NCBI GenBank assembly: GCA_910587955.1
Contig: CAJUNN010000001.1
Span: 1-64,000 of the forward strand
Source: an uncultured Lachnospiraceae bacterium
GTDB taxonomy: Bacteria > Bacillota > Clostridia > Lachnospirales > Lachnospiraceae
Length of the DNA: 64,000 nt
Reading direction: 5' to 3'
Translations under genes and position numbers: made by a program
Shown: positions 53,893 through 63,499 of the stretch, one piece after another
Position numbering within the stretch: position 1 is the first letter of the stretch
Layout: each line of letters opens with the position of its first letter
Notes under the pieces: model-generated
The model's database searches: none
What the model was told of the DNA's origin: nothing
What the model saw: only the letters and a program-made list of their open reading frames with translations

Positions 53893-55464
53893 ATGAAGAA
53901 TTATAAAAATAGGATCATTACAGCCAGTCTGATTTTGATTTGCATAGTACAGACGGGAATTTTTTGGTATTGTGGACAGAAGAAGTCTTTTTTGATGTGC
54001 GATGAGTTATTTACGTATACCTCTTCAAACAATGCAGAAATTCAGGCATTTGACATGCCATTGAATCAATGGCTGGATCGGGAATGGTATCTTTCTCAGA
54101 CAACGGCGTCTCAAGAGCATAGTTTTGAATATGCGATTCCCTACCGGAACCAGGCAGCAGATGTGCACCCTCCTTTGTACTATATTCTGATTCATACCCT
54201 GTCTTCTTTTGCGCCGGGGAAAGTGTCAGTTGCGGCAGGTGTCGGACTTAATATTTTCTTTATGTTAGGCTGTACAATTCTAATCTATTTTGTGACAAAG
54301 GAAATTTTTCGGAGTACGGGAGCGGGACTTTTAGCGGCCGCTCTTTTCGGAGTGACATATGGGGCCTGCAATATGGTTTTATTTGTCCGCATGTACACCA
54401 TGATGGCTTTTTGGACTTTGGCCCATGTGTTTGTGTGCCTTCATTTTTTAGAACAGAAGATATTTACTTGGAAAACCTATTTGTTCTATGGGATTACTCT
54501 TATCTTTGGAGTTTTGACTCATTACTATTTTATTCTGCTGGCCTTTTTCCTGGCAGCCTGGTACTTTGTAAAACTTTGGGTTGCAAAGCGTTATAAGGAG
54601 GACTGTCTGCTTCATGTTGAGATAGAAGCCTGCGCTCTAATTGCCCTTTTGATTTTCCCTGCTATGTGGAAACACATTTTTAATGATTACCGGGGAGAGG
54701 GAGCCAGGAAGAACTTGATGCAGTTCAGCGGCTTTAAAGGTGCGCTTAAGAATATGTTTGGGTTTGTGAATGAGCAGCTTTTTGGAGGGTGTCTGGTTCT
54801 GCTGCTTGTTCTTGCTGTCATATTGGCTGTTGTGTATTTACGGAAGAGCGGAAAATTCCCTTGGAGGGAATTGGGAAAATTGTTTCCCGCGCTTTTTATG
54901 GCCGGAGGATATTTTGTACTAGTGACAAAGATTGCACCTTATACAACGGACCGTTATCTAATGCCCATTTATCCGATTTCCTATTTGATTGCGGTTGGAG
55001 GTCTTTGTTGGATTCTGGGGAAATTTGTAAAGCGTCGAATTGTGTGGGCAGTGTGCGGTGCAGTTTTTTTGGGATTGTCGGTAAATGAGTTTGCAAACGG
55101 GATTCCGCATTATGCCTATGCAGATTTCAAACCGCATCTGGAACTGGCAGAGGAGTATTCTGATACGTACTGTGTGTATATTGATCGGGAATATGACTGG
55201 TGGGAATACTATCATGTCATTCAGCTGTTGAAGGAACACAAGGGCTTTTATTGTATCTCTTATGCCGCGATCACCGATGATATCCGTGGCGGTATGGAGA
55301 AATTGGACGGCGAGAAGCAAGTGATTGTATATGTGGGAAATTCGGAACTGGATGAAGAGATTACGGCTTATATTCAGGAGACGGTAGGAGCAAAGGAAAT
55401 GATTTTAATAGATGAGTATGACCGATGGAAGATTTATCTGGGAGAAAGGAAGGCAGGCGGCTGA
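53893..55464 (+). CDS. GT39-like (PMT/ArnT fold) membrane glycosyltransferase, paralogue of 38069
   Basis: The 523-residue protein has about ten helices with LMCDELFTYTSSNN near residue 33 and DVHPPLYYILIHTLSSFAPGKVS near residue 90. These blocks and the overall order match the protein at 38069. The ATG at 53893 follows GCGGAGAG; an upstream start at 53854 would overlap the previous gene. It probably adds a sugar from a polyprenyl-phosphate donor outside the membrane. Its last codons overlap the next start. Confidence 0.8.
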   Translation: MKNYKNRIITASLILICIVQTGIFWYCGQKKSFLMCDELFTYTSSNNAEIQAFDMPLNQWLDREWYLSQTTASQEHSFEYAIPYRNQAADVHPPLYYILIHTLSSFAPGKVSVAAGVGLNIFFMLGCTILIYFVTKEIFRSTGAGLLAAALFGVTYGACNMVLFVRMYTMMAFWTLAHVFVCLHFLEQKIFTWKTYLFYGITLIFGVLTHYYFILLAFFLAAWYFVKLWVAKRYKEDCLLHVEIEACALIALLIFPAMWKHIFNDYRGEGARKNLMQFSGFKGALKNMFGFVNEQLFGGCLVLLLVLAVILAVVYLRKSGKFPWRELGKLFPALFMAGGYFVLVTKIAPYTTDRYLMPIYPISYLIAVGGLCWILGKFVKRRIVWAVCGAVFLGLSVNEFANGIPHYAYADFKPHLELAEEYSDTYCVYIDREYDWWEYYHVIQLLKEHKGFYCISYAAITDDIRGGMEKLDGEKQVIVYVGNSELDEEITAYIQETVGAKEMILIDEYDRWKIYLGERKAGG

Positions 55465-57044
55465 TGGGAGATAAAATGAAACTTATGTCTAAATTTGATT
55501 TTAAGAAAGAAAAAATCATAAAGTTTTTATGCTTTGTATGGCTGGTTTTTCTGCCTCTGCTTTGCTGTATCTTTTACTGCCTGAAGACAGGAAACTCCAT
55601 TAAAGAAATTTATCTGCCGTCTTCCTGGCTGAATGATGAATTGATTTATTACAAAGAAGTGGAAGGCATGGTTCATTACGGGATGCCTTTGGGATATTTT
55701 GGATACAGTGAAAACCATGCAGTGATTGGGACTCTTTCCGTCTGGAGCCCTATGCTGCTTATGCCATGGTATTTGTGGGGAATTCTGTTTGGCTGGAATA
55801 TGCTTTCCCCCATTTGGTGCAATATTGTATTGTTGATGCTGGCCATGGGGATTTTTTATCTTCTGGTAAAACCGGATTGGAAACAGACTCTGTGGATTTC
55901 CGTATTTTACAGACTCTTTTTGTATTTTACGAGATATGCACTGTCAGCTACGGTAGATATTCCTGTGTATGCGTTTTTAATTGTTGTTTTGGGGCTGATA
56001 TATTCTGTGAGAAAAAGATTTTCTTATAAGAAGTTAGCTGCTCTGTATATGGTGTGTACCGTTTTGACATTGATGAGACCATATTTCATTTTACTTTCTA
56101 TGATTCCCGGATATTTATGGTATCGGAAAAGTAAAAAAAGCTTGGGAATCGGAGCCGGGATTTTTCTGCTGCAGCTGGCGGCCTATTTTGCTATGTCACA
56201 TTATTTTTGCTCACCCTATTTTGACGGACAGTCATTGCTTCAGCTGGATTGGATGAAAATGTTCTTTGAGGAAGGATTCAAAGCTGGATTGAAGAATTTC
56301 CTTTACATTTTCCTCTCTTCTTGGAATACGTATCTGGGTTATCTCGGCAGTTCTCTGAATGTAGGGGATTCACGCATGGGAAATGCTGGTATAATGTATG
56401 CAGTGGTATTTGGACTGTTCTGCTATAAGCTGGTTCTTGCCGTGCGGAAAAAGGAGCAGGAAGAGATCATATGGAATGGTTTTTGGGCAGCCTATTATGT
56501 GATTATGTTCTTTGCAGCTGTTTACTTATTTGGTATTGACAGCGGCCAGAGACATTTCCTTTGTTTTACGGTAATTGGTCTGTTTGTATTTGCCATAGAT
56601 GGCATTGATAGGCGCAGAATGGTATTATTAAGTATGATGATGGTTTACTTTTTTGTGCTTAATACAACGGAGGGCGGTTATGCCTGGACACTGCCATACG
56701 TAGATTCCAATGTTCAAGAAGAGCTGACGAAAGGTGAGACGGTTTTGCAGAATGCCATTGAATTGACAGACACTATATCTTATGATAATACGATTGTGTG
56801 GGTGTTTGATGATGTTGTGGATGAAAAAATCGTTCATTCAAAATGGCAGATGCTGTATGCCCTGCCGCCTGGAATGGGTATTAATGTATATCTTCTGGAA
56901 AATATCAGAGGGGATTTAAGCAATATCCGCTCAAAATACATCTTTGTGGCTGAAAATGGAAGGACAGATCAGCGCTGTCAGGAGATTGGGGCAAAAAAAT
57001 TAGCGGAATACGGGGATTCTGTTATTTATCAGTTGAGAGATTAG
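55464..57044 (+). CDS. Uncharacterised GT-C-like polytopic membrane protein
   Basis: The 526-residue protein has about eleven helices. SSWLNDELIYYKEVEGMVHYGMPLGYFGYSENHA around residues 45-80 resembles the acidic first outer loop of GT-C enzymes, and MRPYFILLSMIPGYLWY follows a later helix. I do not recognise the specific family. ATG 55464 overlaps the previous TGA, so translation is coupled. A membrane glycosyltransferase role is inferred from fold-like features and context only. Confidence 0.68.
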   Translation: MGDKMKLMSKFDFKKEKIIKFLCFVWLVFLPLLCCIFYCLKTGNSIKEIYLPSSWLNDELIYYKEVEGMVHYGMPLGYFGYSENHAVIGTLSVWSPMLLMPWYLWGILFGWNMLSPIWCNIVLLMLAMGIFYLLVKPDWKQTLWISVFYRLFLYFTRYALSATVDIPVYAFLIVVLGLIYSVRKRFSYKKLAALYMVCTVLTLMRPYFILLSMIPGYLWYRKSKKSLGIGAGIFLLQLAAYFAMSHYFCSPYFDGQSLLQLDWMKMFFEEGFKAGLKNFLYIFLSSWNTYLGYLGSSLNVGDSRMGNAGIMYAVVFGLFCYKLVLAVRKKEQEEIIWNGFWAAYYVIMFFAAVYLFGIDSGQRHFLCFTVIGLFVFAIDGIDRRRMVLLSMMMVYFFVLNTTEGGYAWTLPYVDSNVQEELTKGETVLQNAIELTDTISYDNTIVWVFDDVVDEKIVHSKWQMLYALPPGMGINVYLLENIRGDLSNIRSKYIFVAENGRTDQRCQEIGAKKLAEYGDSVIYQLRD

Positions 57045-57065
57045 AAGAATAGGGGAGGGACCAAG

Positions 57066-57848
57066 ATGAAAGTTGTACTTTTAGCCGGCGGATTCGGCAC
57101 AAGGATTTCCGAAGAATCACAGTTTAAACCCAAACCAATGATAGAGATCGGAAACAAGCCTATTTTATGGCATATTATGAAAGAATATGCTTACTATGGA
57201 TTTAATGAATTTATTATCTGTGCAGGATATAAACAGGATATGGTGAAAGACTGGTTTTCCAACTATTTCCTGCACAACAGTGATGTGACCTTTGATTTTA
57301 CCGGGGGAAAAAGCGATATGACGGTTCATGAACATCACTGTGAGCCCTGGAAGGTGACGGTGGCAGACACAGGACTAAATACTATGACGGGAGGCCGTAT
57401 TAAACGCATACAGCCCTATGTGGGAAATGAGCCTTTTCTGATGACCTATGGAGATGCTGTGTGTGATGTGGACATTTCCAAATTGGTAGAGTTTCATAAA
57501 AGTCATGGGAAAATTGCAACCTTGACGGCTGTTATGCAGGAACAGCAGAAAGGAGTGCTGGATATTGGCGGGGACAATGCAGTGAAATCATTCCGGGAAA
57601 AAAATTTCCTGGACGGGACCCCTATCAATGCCGGGTATATGGTTTTGAACCCGGAGGTATTCGAGTATATTGAAGGGGACGAGACGGTCTTTGAAAGAGT
57701 AACCATGGAGAGGCTGGCCCAGAAGGGGGAATTGATGTCTTTCCTGCATAAAGGATTCTGGCAGTGTATGGATAACAAGCGGGAGATGGAACTTCTGGAA
57801 GAATGCCTGAAACAGGGAAAGGCACCTTGGAAAAAGTGGGAAGATTAG
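57066..57848 (+). CDS. rfbF: Glucose-1-phosphate cytidylyltransferase
   Basis: The 260-residue enzyme has the nucleotidyltransferase loop VVLLAGGFGTRISEES near the start, KPKPMIEIGNKPILWHIMK, and later MTYGDAVCDVDI and INAGYMVLNPEVF. It makes CDP-glucose from CTP and glucose-1-phosphate, the first step towards CDP-linked 3,6-dideoxyhexoses. The dehydratase RfbG and RfbH follow immediately. The ATG follows GGGAGGG. The function is well supported by sequence and neighbours. Confidence 0.93.
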   Translation: MKVVLLAGGFGTRISEESQFKPKPMIEIGNKPILWHIMKEYAYYGFNEFIICAGYKQDMVKDWFSNYFLHNSDVTFDFTGGKSDMTVHEHHCEPWKVTVADTGLNTMTGGRIKRIQPYVGNEPFLMTYGDAVCDVDISKLVEFHKSHGKIATLTAVMQEQQKGVLDIGGDNAVKSFREKNFLDGTPINAGYMVLNPEVFEYIEGDETVFERVTMERLAQKGELMSFLHKGFWQCMDNKREMELLEECLKQGKAPWKKWED

Positions 57849-57862
57849 GAAACGGAGCGGCC

Positions 57863-58930
57863 ATGTTTGATATTTCATTTTATAAAAATAAAAGAGTATT
57901 TGTAACCGGGCATACAGGTTTTAAAGGGGCATGGCTCTGTAAAATGCTGGTGTGTGCAGGGGCGGAGGTGACAGGATACGCTCTGGAACCGCCCACAGAC
58001 CCTTCTCTTTTCCAGATAGCCGGGATCGGCAGAAGCATCCGGTCTGTTATAGGGGATGTGCGCGACTATGCCTCTCTAAAACAGGCCTTCGATAAGGGCC
58101 AGCCGGAAATTGTCTTTCACCTTGCAGCCCAGCCTCTGGTGCGGGAAAGCTATAAGAATCCGAGAGAGACTTATGAGACAAATGTAATGGGAACCGTAAA
58201 TATTTTGGAGTGCGTGAGGGAAAGCAAAAGTGTCCGGTCTTTTTTGAATGTTACCACAGATAAGGTTTACCGCAACCGGGAGTGGGAGTGGGGGTATCGG
58301 GAAAATGAGGAGTTAGACGGCTATGATCCCTATTCCAACTCCAAATCCTGTTCCGAGCTGGTGACTCACAGTTATAAAAATTCCTTTTTTTCGGAAGGGA
58401 AGGAAAGGGAAGCGGCAGCCATCTCTACGGCCAGAGCCGGAAATGTGATCGGAGGAGGAGATTTTGCCCTGGATCGTATTATTCCCGATTGCGTGCGTGC
58501 AGCGATGGCAGGAAAGCCTCTGATCGTGAGAAATCCTTTTTCCACCCGGCCTTATCAGCATGTTCTGGAGCCCTTGTACGCATATCTGATGATTGCTGCA
58601 GAACAGTATGGAAACCCGGCGCTTTCCGGTTGGTATAATGTTGGACCGGAGGAACGGGATTGCTATTCCACCGGGGATTTGGTAGAATTATTTGCAAAGT
58701 ATTGGAAAGGCATGGAATGGATGGTCCGGTATGACGGGGGTCCCCACGAGGCGAATTTCCTGAAGCTGGACTGTTCCAAACTAAAAACTACCTTTGGATG
58801 GAAGCCCCGCTGGACCTTGGAGCAGGCAGTGCAAGCGACCGTGGAGTGGACCAAGTGCTGGCTGGAACAGAGAGATATAGGGGCGTGTATGGACAGGCAG
58901 ATTGCCGCATTTCAAAAAGAGGGAGAATAA
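57863..58930 (+). CDS. rfbG: CDP-glucose 4,6-dehydratase
   Basis: The 355-residue extended SDR has VTGHTGFKGAWLC near residue 14, HLAAQPLVRESYKNP, NVTTDKVYRN and the YxxxK active site in YDPYSNSKSCSE. It converts CDP-glucose to CDP-4-keto-6-deoxyglucose with internal NAD+. The ATG at 57863 with GGAAACGGAGCGG is chosen; the in-frame stretch before it overlaps rfbF. It works between RfbF and RfbH. Confidence 0.93.
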   Translation: MFDISFYKNKRVFVTGHTGFKGAWLCKMLVCAGAEVTGYALEPPTDPSLFQIAGIGRSIRSVIGDVRDYASLKQAFDKGQPEIVFHLAAQPLVRESYKNPRETYETNVMGTVNILECVRESKSVRSFLNVTTDKVYRNREWEWGYRENEELDGYDPYSNSKSCSELVTHSYKNSFFSEGKEREAAAISTARAGNVIGGGDFALDRIIPDCVRAAMAGKPLIVRNPFSTRPYQHVLEPLYAYLMIAAEQYGNPALSGWYNVGPEERDCYSTGDLVELFAKYWKGMEWMVRYDGGPHEANFLKLDCSKLKTTFGWKPRWTLEQAVQATVEWTKCWLEQRDIGACMDRQIAAFQKEGE

Positions 58931-58932
58931 AG

Positions 58933-60276
58933 ATGTTTCAAAATAAGACAGAAACCGAAGCCAGGGAGGAAATCCTGGCCCTTGTAAAGGAATACTGTGA
59001 TACGTATCACAATCAGAAAAAGGAATTTGCACCCGGAGACCGGATTTCCTATGCTTCCCGGGTGTATGATCAGGAGGAAATGTGCAGCCTGGTGGATTCT
59101 GCTTTGGAGTTCTGGCTGACTTCCGGCCGCTATACCCGGGAGTTTGAACGGGAATTTGCCAAATATCTGGGAGTCCGGTTCTGTTCCCTGGTAAATTCCG
59201 GTTCTTCCGCCAATCTGAATGCTTTTATGGCTCTGACTTCTCCGCTTCTGGGGGAGCGCCAGGTGAAGCCAGGGGATGAGATGATTACGGTGGCGGCGGG
59301 ATTTCCCACCACAGTTACGCCGGCCATTCAGTACGGGGTGGTTCCGGTTTTTGTGGATGTGACGATACCTCAGTATAATCTCGATGTAGACAGGCTGGAA
59401 GAGGCGCTGTCGGATAGGACAAAACTGGTGATGGCAGCCCATACTTTGGGAAATCCCTTTGACCTGAAGGCTGTGAGAGAATTCTGCAACAGGCACAATC
59501 TGTGGCTGATTGAGGATAACTGTGACGCCCTGGGTTCTGTTTACTTTATGGATGGCGAGGAGCGGCTGACAGGCACCATCGGCGATATCGGAACCTCCTC
59601 CTTCTATCCTCCCCACCATATGACGATGGGGGAAGGGGGAGCTGTCTATACAGACAACCCGCTTTTAAATAAGTGCATCCGCTCCTTTCGGGACTGGGGG
59701 CGGGACTGCGTCTGTGCGTCCGGCCAGGACAATCTCTGCGGTCATCGTTTTGACAGGCAGTACGGGGAACTGCCTTTGGGATACGATCACAAATATGTAT
59801 ATTCCCATTTTGGATATAACCTGAAGGCTACGGATATGCAGGCGGCCATTGGCTGTGCCCAGATCCGGAAATTTCCATCTTTTGTGGAGCGCAGGAAACA
59901 TAACTTTGACCGCCTGAAAGGGGCGCTTGGGGGAACGGAAAGCCGGCTGATTCTGCCGGAGGCCTGCCCGGGTTCCAGTCCCAGCTGGTTTGGGTTCCTG
60001 ATTACCTGCCGGGAGGGAGTGGACCGGAGCAAAGTGGTCTCTTATGTGGAAGGCCACGGGATTCAGACCCGGATGCTTTTTGCAGGAAATTTGATCAAAC
60101 ATCCCTGTTTTGACCAGATGCGGGCTGCCGGTACGGGCTACCGGGTAGTAGGCGAATTGCCGAATACAGACCGGATTATGCGGGATTCCTTCTGGGTAGG
60201 CGTGTATCCGGGGATGACGGATGAAATGATTGATTATATGGCGGAAATGATACGGGAAGCGGCGGAGCATGAATGA
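58933..60276 (+). CDS. rfbH: CDP-4-keto-6-deoxyglucose 3-dehydrase (RfbH/E1)
   Basis: The 447-residue protein is an aminotransferase-fold iron-sulfur enzyme. In SFYPPHHMTMGEGG the usual PLP lysine is replaced by histidine (H228-H229), as in RfbH, which uses PMP rather than a Schiff base. Iron-sulfur cysteines are C197 and C259-x-C261-x7-C269. It removes the C3 hydroxyl to give a CDP-4-keto-3,6-dideoxy sugar, with electrons from a reductase (RfbI/AscD type). That reductase and the last enzyme that sets the final sugar are not in the window. Confidence 0.92.
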   Translation: MFQNKTETEAREEILALVKEYCDTYHNQKKEFAPGDRISYASRVYDQEEMCSLVDSALEFWLTSGRYTREFEREFAKYLGVRFCSLVNSGSSANLNAFMALTSPLLGERQVKPGDEMITVAAGFPTTVTPAIQYGVVPVFVDVTIPQYNLDVDRLEEALSDRTKLVMAAHTLGNPFDLKAVREFCNRHNLWLIEDNCDALGSVYFMDGEERLTGTIGDIGTSSFYPPHHMTMGEGGAVYTDNPLLNKCIRSFRDWGRDCVCASGQDNLCGHRFDRQYGELPLGYDHKYVYSHFGYNLKATDMQAAIGCAQIRKFPSFVERRKHNFDRLKGALGGTESRLILPEACPGSSPSWFGFLITCREGVDRSKVVSYVEGHGIQTRMLFAGNLIKHPCFDQMRAAGTGYRVVGELPNTDRIMRDSFWVGVYPGMTDEMIDYMAEMIREAAEHE

Positions 60277-60691
60277 TAAATATAGGAACTGGATTCCGTC
60301 GCTGATCCAATTTGTAAAATTCGGAATTGTGGGGCTTTCCAATACTTTGATTTCTTACGTTGTATATGTAGCAGGCGTCCGGTTTGGCATGCACTATCTG
60401 CTGGCAAGCATTCTGGGCTTTGTCATAAGCGTGCTGAATTCTTTTTACTGGAATAACAAATATGTTTTCGGACAGGGGAAGGAAGAACGGAATCTTCTTA
60501 AGACCTTACTGAAAACTTTTATGGCATACGCTTTTACAGGTTTGGTCCCTGCCAACATTTTGCTGTATATTTGGGTGGATATTCTGGGGATTTCTGAATA
60601 TCTTGGGCCGCTTATCAATCTGGTGGTGACGGTGCCGTTAAATTTTGTGATTAATAAATTGTGGGCTTTCCGGGGAGGAAAGAGAAGATGA
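60269..60691 (+). CDS. GtrA-family membrane protein
   Basis: The 140-residue protein has four membrane helices and the GtrA pattern: FVKFGIVGLSNTLISYVVY at the start, NSFYWNNKYVFG in the middle and NFVINKLWAFRG at the end. GtrA proteins are thought to flip undecaprenyl-phosphate-linked sugar to the outer face. It overlaps rfbH by eight bases and is followed by a GtrB-like transferase and a GT-C protein, the three parts of a side-chain glycosylation system. Confidence 0.87.
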   Translation: MNDKYRNWIPSLIQFVKFGIVGLSNTLISYVVYVAGVRFGMHYLLASILGFVISVLNSFYWNNKYVFGQGKEERNLLKTLLKTFMAYAFTGLVPANILLYIWVDILGISEYLGPLINLVVTVPLNFVINKLWAFRGGKRR

Positions 60692-61638
60692 AGAAGGTCA
60701 GTGTTTTGATTCCCTGCTACAATGAAGAAGAAAATGTGGTGCAGATCAGCGAAGCGGTAACAGATATCTTAGAGAAAGAACTTCCGGAGTATGATTATGA
60801 GCTGGTGTTTATTGACAACTGTTCTACGGATCATACGCGGGATTTGCTTCGCATGATTTGCAGCCGGAACCCCAGGATCAAAGCCATTTTAAATGTGACA
60901 AATTTCGGGCAGTTTAATTCTCCCTATTATGGAATCTGCCAGACAACCGGAGACTGTACTATCAGCATGTGCTGTGATTTCCAGGATCCGGTGGAATTGA
61001 TTCCCGTATTTGTCCGGGAGTGGGAAAACGGGTATAAAATTGTAAGCGGAATCAAAAGCTCCAGCAAGGAGAACGGCTTTATCTATTTTTTGAGGAGCAT
61101 GTATTATAAGGCAATCCGTAAAATGTCATCTGTGGAAATGATTGAACATTTTACGGGATTTGGTTTGTATGACAAGACTTTTGTGGAGCTTTTGAGAAAG
61201 CTTGACGATCCGATTCCCTTTATCCGGGGCGTAGTGGCGGAATACGGATATAAGAGAAAAGATATTGAGTATGAGCAGCCAAGACGAAGGGCAGGAAAGA
61301 CTCATAATAACTGGTACAGCTTGTACGATGCTGCTATGCTGAGCTTTACCTCCTATACAAAGATCGGGTTGAGGCTTGCGACTTTTGTGGGATTCCTGGG
61401 TTCGGCGTTCAGCATTCTGGTAGCTTTCGTTTATCTGGTGATGAAGCTTATCTGGTGGGACAGGTTTCCGGCGGGAATGATACCGGTACTGATCGGTATT
61501 TTCGTGATCGGTTCTATGCAGTTGTTTTTTATCGGACTTTTGGGAGAGTATATTATGAATATCAATACGCGGGTTATGCACAAGCCTCTGGTCATAGAGG
61601 AAGAGCGGCTTAATTTTGAAAGGGAAGAAATCAAATGA
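60688..61638 (+). CDS. GtrB-like polyprenyl-phosphate glycosyltransferase (GT2)
   Basis: The 316-residue protein has a GT2 domain (VSVLIPCYNEEENVVQISEAV; FIDNCSTDHTRDLLR; CCDFQDPVELIPVFVREW) and two C-terminal helices (about residues 235-260 and 270-295), as in GtrB and DPM1-like enzymes. It should load a sugar onto undecaprenyl phosphate inside the cell. The sugar may be glucose or the CDP-derived dideoxyhexose made by the preceding genes. ATG 60688 with GGGGAGGAA is chosen over an earlier in-frame codon within gtrA. Confidence 0.87.
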   Translation: MKKVSVLIPCYNEEENVVQISEAVTDILEKELPEYDYELVFIDNCSTDHTRDLLRMICSRNPRIKAILNVTNFGQFNSPYYGICQTTGDCTISMCCDFQDPVELIPVFVREWENGYKIVSGIKSSSKENGFIYFLRSMYYKAIRKMSSVEMIEHFTGFGLYDKTFVELLRKLDDPIPFIRGVVAEYGYKRKDIEYEQPRRRAGKTHNNWYSLYDAAMLSFTSYTKIGLRLATFVGFLGSAFSILVAFVYLVMKLIWWDRFPAGMIPVLIGIFVIGSMQLFFIGLLGEYIMNINTRVMHKPLVIEEERLNFEREEIK

Positions 61639-63485
61639 GTAAGGTAAAAAAAGGCATTGCAGTATTTGTTGCTTTGACGATTCTTTTTCTTTTGACCCTG
61701 GACAGCCGTTTTGCCGTGGACGCATTTTATTTAACCCTTGTGCCCCTGGTCTTGTTTTTAATTTTACTTTTAAGAAAACCGGATGACATCTGGAAAGAAA
61801 TGGGAAAGAAAGAGCATCGGTTTCATTTATTTTTGAGTGTCTGCTTTACGATTTTATTTGTACTGATGCTGTCGGCTACGCAAATTGCGGCCAGCGGGCT
61901 TTATTCCTATGAAAAACTTCAGAATATTTATCCCGGAATAAAGGCGGGAATTTATTTTGGATTTGCCTGCAGTGTGTACCCGGCTATGGTTTTAATTTCC
62001 CTGCAGCAACTTCTTTTTCGGATATTCCTGTTTGCAGAGGAGCAGAATGGGGAGGGGGAATTTCAGCTTAGAAAGGTGAAATTTCTGGGAATTCATTACT
62101 ATCTTCTTCCGATCATTATTCTGGTGCTATGTTATCTTTTATGTTCTTTTCCTAATTACAAGCTGGGAGATTCCGCCATGTGCTGGGATCAGGCTGTGGC
62201 AGGAGATTGGAATGACTGGGATCCCATTGGCTATATTTTCTTTTTGCGTTTGTGTTCGGAGGTATGGGATTCCTTTTGGATTGTCCGGATTCTTCAAAGC
62301 ATTTTGTATATTTATATCTGCAATGCCGCGCTGGGACTTCTTGCCGGAAGGACGGGTTCCTTAAGAGCCTGTAAAGTATATGTAGCGGCTCATTCCGTGA
62401 TACTTACGCCTTTTATTTATCTGCAGCTGACCTATAAGGATGTACTGTTTACCATGTCTTTGTTTGCCTTCAGTCTCTGCCTCTTATATGCCGGGTCTGG
62501 GAAAGAGATAAGATGGAGAGATATGGCTGCGCTGTGCGGCTTTGGCTTAGTTGTCCTTTTATTCCGCCACGGCAGTATGGTTCCGGTGCTGGCAGGGGGG
62601 CTTATCTTGTGCCTGGTTTTGTTCCTAAGGAAAAGGAAGAGGGAATGTTTGAAAACGGCAGGGACGCTGGTTGTCTTGTTTTTACTTAAATTTTTAATTG
62701 TAGATTTGCTGGCATTTCAGATTCTTCATGCAAAAGAAAATCCGGGATATGTCAAGTATTCCCTTCCCATGGTCTTGGCAGGGGCTATGGCCAGTGATTC
62801 GGAAGTGGAGCTGACAGAAGCGGAGAGAACGGTTATGGAGATTATTACACCTCTGGAAAAATGGCGGGAGAGCTATGCCAGGACAGGAAACGGTTACTGG
62901 GCGGATCCGATTTCCCGGGATTGGAGTACCATCGGTAATGATATCCATAAGATTGATGATTATCAGCTGGGAGAGGCCCTGCTCCGGCTGAATTTCAGTC
63001 TGTTTAAGAGATACCCGGTTAAGTATCTAACGGTATTTTTTAACTGCAATTCCTTGGTTTGGGAGATGGGCCGTCCGGCGGACGGATATGAGTGGGCGCC
63101 GGTGGAGGGAGTGTGCTTTGAGTTTGCGGAAGGGTATCCCGGTGAGGAGGAGATGCCCAGGACTGCCATGACAAATCTGATGCTGCAGATTTCAAATGCC
63201 AGCAACCGGATTCCGATTCTCCGTTCCCTGACTTGGAGAGGAGGAATTTGGAGTTTTGGGATTTTGCTCTCTGCCATGCTTCTAATGTTGAAACGGAGGT
63301 GGAGGGATCTGGCGGCAGTTCTGCCTATCTTAACGAATCTGGCCATGCTTATGCTGGCTATGCCGGCTCAGGATCCCAGGTACATTCTGGGAGCGATTGA
63401 GTGCGGAATGTTTTTTGTGGTTTATGGAATTTTTGCGGGTAATATGAAGTATCAGCGCGATGATACAGAAAGAAAAGGAATATAG
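61635..63485 (+). CDS. DUF6020-like polytopic membrane protein, probable GT-C transferase
   Basis: The 616-residue protein has about twelve helices and one large loop near residues 390-500. NYKLGDSAMCWDQAVAGDWNDWDPIGYIFFLRL near residue 175 resembles the acidic outer-loop block of GT-C enzymes, and YKDVLFTMSLFAFSL follows. I believe it belongs to the DUF6020 group but cannot confirm this from sequence alone. Placed directly after GtrA and GtrB, it would be the enzyme transferring the flipped sugar onto the glycan. Overlaps the previous stop by four bases. Confidence 0.72.
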   Translation: MSKVKKGIAVFVALTILFLLTLDSRFAVDAFYLTLVPLVLFLILLLRKPDDIWKEMGKKEHRFHLFLSVCFTILFVLMLSATQIAASGLYSYEKLQNIYPGIKAGIYFGFACSVYPAMVLISLQQLLFRIFLFAEEQNGEGEFQLRKVKFLGIHYYLLPIIILVLCYLLCSFPNYKLGDSAMCWDQAVAGDWNDWDPIGYIFFLRLCSEVWDSFWIVRILQSILYIYICNAALGLLAGRTGSLRACKVYVAAHSVILTPFIYLQLTYKDVLFTMSLFAFSLCLLYAGSGKEIRWRDMAALCGFGLVVLLFRHGSMVPVLAGGLILCLVLFLRKRKRECLKTAGTLVVLFLLKFLIVDLLAFQILHAKENPGYVKYSLPMVLAGAMASDSEVELTEAERTVMEIITPLEKWRESYARTGNGYWADPISRDWSTIGNDIHKIDDYQLGEALLRLNFSLFKRYPVKYLTVFFNCNSLVWEMGRPADGYEWAPVEGVCFEFAEGYPGEEEMPRTAMTNLMLQISNASNRIPILRSLTWRGGIWSFGILLSAMLLMLKRRWRDLAAVLPILTNLAMLMLAMPAQDPRYILGAIECGMFFVVYGIFAGNMKYQRDDTERKGI

Positions 63486-63499
63486 AAGGAGGCGGTACA

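Noticed and set aside
58798..58932. 45-residue N-terminal extension of RfbH
   Set aside because: It overlaps rfbG in another frame and RfbH normally starts near the ATG at 58933.
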